NCBI GenBank assembly: GCA_020344865.1
Contig: CP070830.1
Span: 371,000-377,308 of the forward strand
Source of the DNA: Planctomycetota bacterium
GTDB lineage: Bacteria > Planctomycetota > Phycisphaerae > Sedimentisphaerales > Anaerobacaceae
Reading direction: 5' to 3'
Length of the DNA stretch: 6,309 nt
Below, in pieces: positions 5,405-6,309 of the stretch. A program made the position numbers and the translations under genes. The notes under the pieces are model-generated. The model was not told the DNA's origin, made no database searches, and worked only from the letters and a program-made list of their open reading frames with translations. How positions within the stretch are numbered: the stretch's first letter is position 1; every line of letters starts with the position of its first letter.

Positions 5405-6247
5405 ATGACAAGGAAGCAAACCAGAATTTGGGTTCCCAGACACAGCAGGAGGCGCCCGGGGTCCGTTTCAAGACGAATGGTATTTACGTGGTTCACGTTA
5501 GCGGGATTAATTTTGGTGGTTGCGCCGCAGGAGGTAACGAATAAGTTCCAGTTTGCGTTCGCTCAGATTTTTCGGTGGCCTTTAAGTATCGGCAGGAATA
5601 TTTCTCTTTCGGCCCGCACGCGTCAGCCGCTCGGAGACGCTGTCAGCCGGAGAGAACACAGCCAACTGCAGAACCATCTTGCCAACGTCACAGAAGAGTT
5701 AGTGGAAAAACACAGGAAGGTAGAAGAGCTATCGGGGCTGCGCAACAGATTATACGCATTGCAGGGCGCAAAGCTGATGCTGGCCGATGTGATTACGGGC
5801 TCAATCGACGGAGACAACAAGCTTATAATCAATCGCGGCGAGAGTGACGGTTTAGCTGAGGGACAGTTTGTTCTGGGCGATAATAGTATCATAGGAATGA
5901 TATCGGAAGTTTCGGCACGGACGGCCAAGGTCAAGCTGATTACCGACCCCTCATCCAACATAGCGGCAAAAATCGGGGGATTAGACGTAGAAACGTTAGT
6001 ACAGGGCGACGGGAAAGATTCGGTGAAGGTGCAGCTTCTGTCGATAAAGCACAAGGTCCAAGTGGGCGCCGACGTTTATGCTTGTAAACAGCCGGGTCTG
6101 CTGGATACGGCAATCAAGATAGGGGCAGTGGCACGATGCAAGCGGGACGACGGGAACCCTTTGCTGTGGGATATAACGGTCAGACCTGCATGTGAGATAA
6201 AGGAGCTAAGCGAGGTAGCGGTTGTCATAATGAATCCGCGACAGTAA
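5405..6247 (+). CDS. mreC: Rod shape-determining protein MreC
   Basis: 280 residues from ATG 5405. MreC is a single-span inner-membrane protein whose outer domain links MreB and MreD to the wall synthases. Layout: a strongly basic cytoplasmic tail (residues 1-24, ten Arg/Lys), one membrane helix (about 25-40), a coiled coil (about 82-120), then the two-barrel beta domain (about 122-277). Family signatures: INRGESDGLAEGQFVL (142-157), IIGMISEVSARTAKVKLITD (162-181), and the C-terminal IGAVARCKRDDGNPLLWDI and ELSEVAVVIM stretches. Start choice: GTG 5348 and ATG 5381 are also in frame and would give 299 or 288 residues, but neither has a proper Shine-Dalgarno. ATG 5405 has a weak GAG (5394-5396) at 8 nt and gives a typical basic N-terminus. 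Same operon as mreB, with a gap of 114 nt from this start; mreD follows 13 nt after the stop. Confidence 0.95.
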   Translation: MTRKQTRIWVPRHSRRRPGSVSRRMVFTWFTLAGLILVVAPQEVTNKFQFAFAQIFRWPLSIGRNISLSARTRQPLGDAVSRREHSQLQNHLANVTEELVEKHRKVEELSGLRNRLYALQGAKLMLADVITGSIDGDNKLIINRGESDGLAEGQFVLGDNSIIGMISEVSARTAKVKLITDPSSNIAAKIGGLDVETLVQGDGKDSVKVQLLSIKHKVQVGADVYACKQPGLLDTAIKIGAVARCKRDDGNPLLWDITVRPACEIKELSEVAVVIMNPRQ

Positions 6248-6249
6248 CC

Positions 6250-6253
6250 GGAG
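6250..6253 (+). promoter_or_regulatory. Ribosome binding site of mreD
   Basis: GGAG lies 7 nt before ATG 6261. An in-frame TAA directly precedes the ATG (6258-6260), which fixes the start. Confidence 0.75.
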
Positions 6254-6260
6254 ACATTAA

Positions 6261-6309
6261 ATGTGGTGGCTGAGGTTTGCCGTTCTTATTCTTATTGTTA
6301 CCGTACTAC
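6261..6309 (+). CDS. mreD: Probable rod shape-determining protein MreD, cut by window end
   Basis: Only 16 codons are present, reading MWWLRFAVLILIVTVL. This is a short N-terminus leading into a hydrophobic helix, as expected for the first membrane segment of MreD, a polytopic inner-membrane partner of MreC. The call rests mainly on position: 13 nt after mreC, same strand, with a good Shine-Dalgarno. The rest of the gene lies outside the window. Confidence 0.8.
   Translation, partial: MWWLRFAVLILIVTVL

Noticed and set aside
4838..5443. Open frame of 201 codons on the minus strand
   Set aside because: It overlaps the 3' half of mreB and the start of mreC. The translation has no recognisable domain, and the plus-strand genes are certain.
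1..6309. CRISPR array, insertion sequence, tRNA, prophage or defence system
   Set aside because: No spaced direct repeats, transposase, integrase or tRNA-like cloverleaf was found; the content is housekeeping envelope and shape genes.

Overview
All genes in this window lie on the plus strand. From left to right they are: the 3' part of lnt (apolipoprotein N-acyltransferase), a HEAT-repeat putative lipoprotein, a membrane-anchored coiled-coil protein, a 52-residue single-span membrane protein, mreB, mreC and the first 16 codons of mreD. The mreBCD genes place the window at a cell-shape (elongasome) locus of a Gram-negative-type bacterium that makes acylated lipoproteins. The N-terminal sequence of the coiled-coil protein, its position before mreBCD and the frequent GTG/TTG starts suggest a planctomycete of the Phycisphaerae (Sedimentisphaerales-like) group. 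That placement is from memory of the families, not from a search, and is moderate to low confidence.

Region 1-2705 looks like one transcription unit. lnt is open to the left edge, so its true start is outside the window. The HEAT-repeat protein follows 24 nt after it. Lnt adds the third acyl chain to lipoproteins, and the HEAT protein carries an imperfect lipoprotein signal, so it may be a substrate, but the link is only by position.

Region 2706-4153 opens with a good sigma70-type promoter (TTGACC, 17 nt, TAAAAT). It drives the 293-aa coiled-coil protein, which starts at TTG behind a strong ribosome binding site. A 183-nt gap follows, holding a weak terminator-like hairpin, a tandem 10-bp repeat and two mutually exclusive hairpins. 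Next is the small membrane protein gene, supported by a Shine-Dalgarno, a stop codon just upstream in frame and a clear transmembrane segment.

Region 4154-6309 is the mreBCD operon. It has its own strong promoter (A-tract, TTGACA, 16 nt, TATAAA). A perfect inverted repeat fills the space between the two boxes, with a related half-site just downstream, so regulation of mreB at this promoter is plausible. MreB forms the cytoplasmic filament; MreC and MreD link it across the inner membrane to the wall synthases.

The most novel-looking items are the coiled-coil protein, whose layout and C-terminal motif resemble MreC, and the 52-aa membrane protein; both sit directly before mreB. No CRISPR array, insertion sequence, tRNA, rRNA or phage gene was seen.
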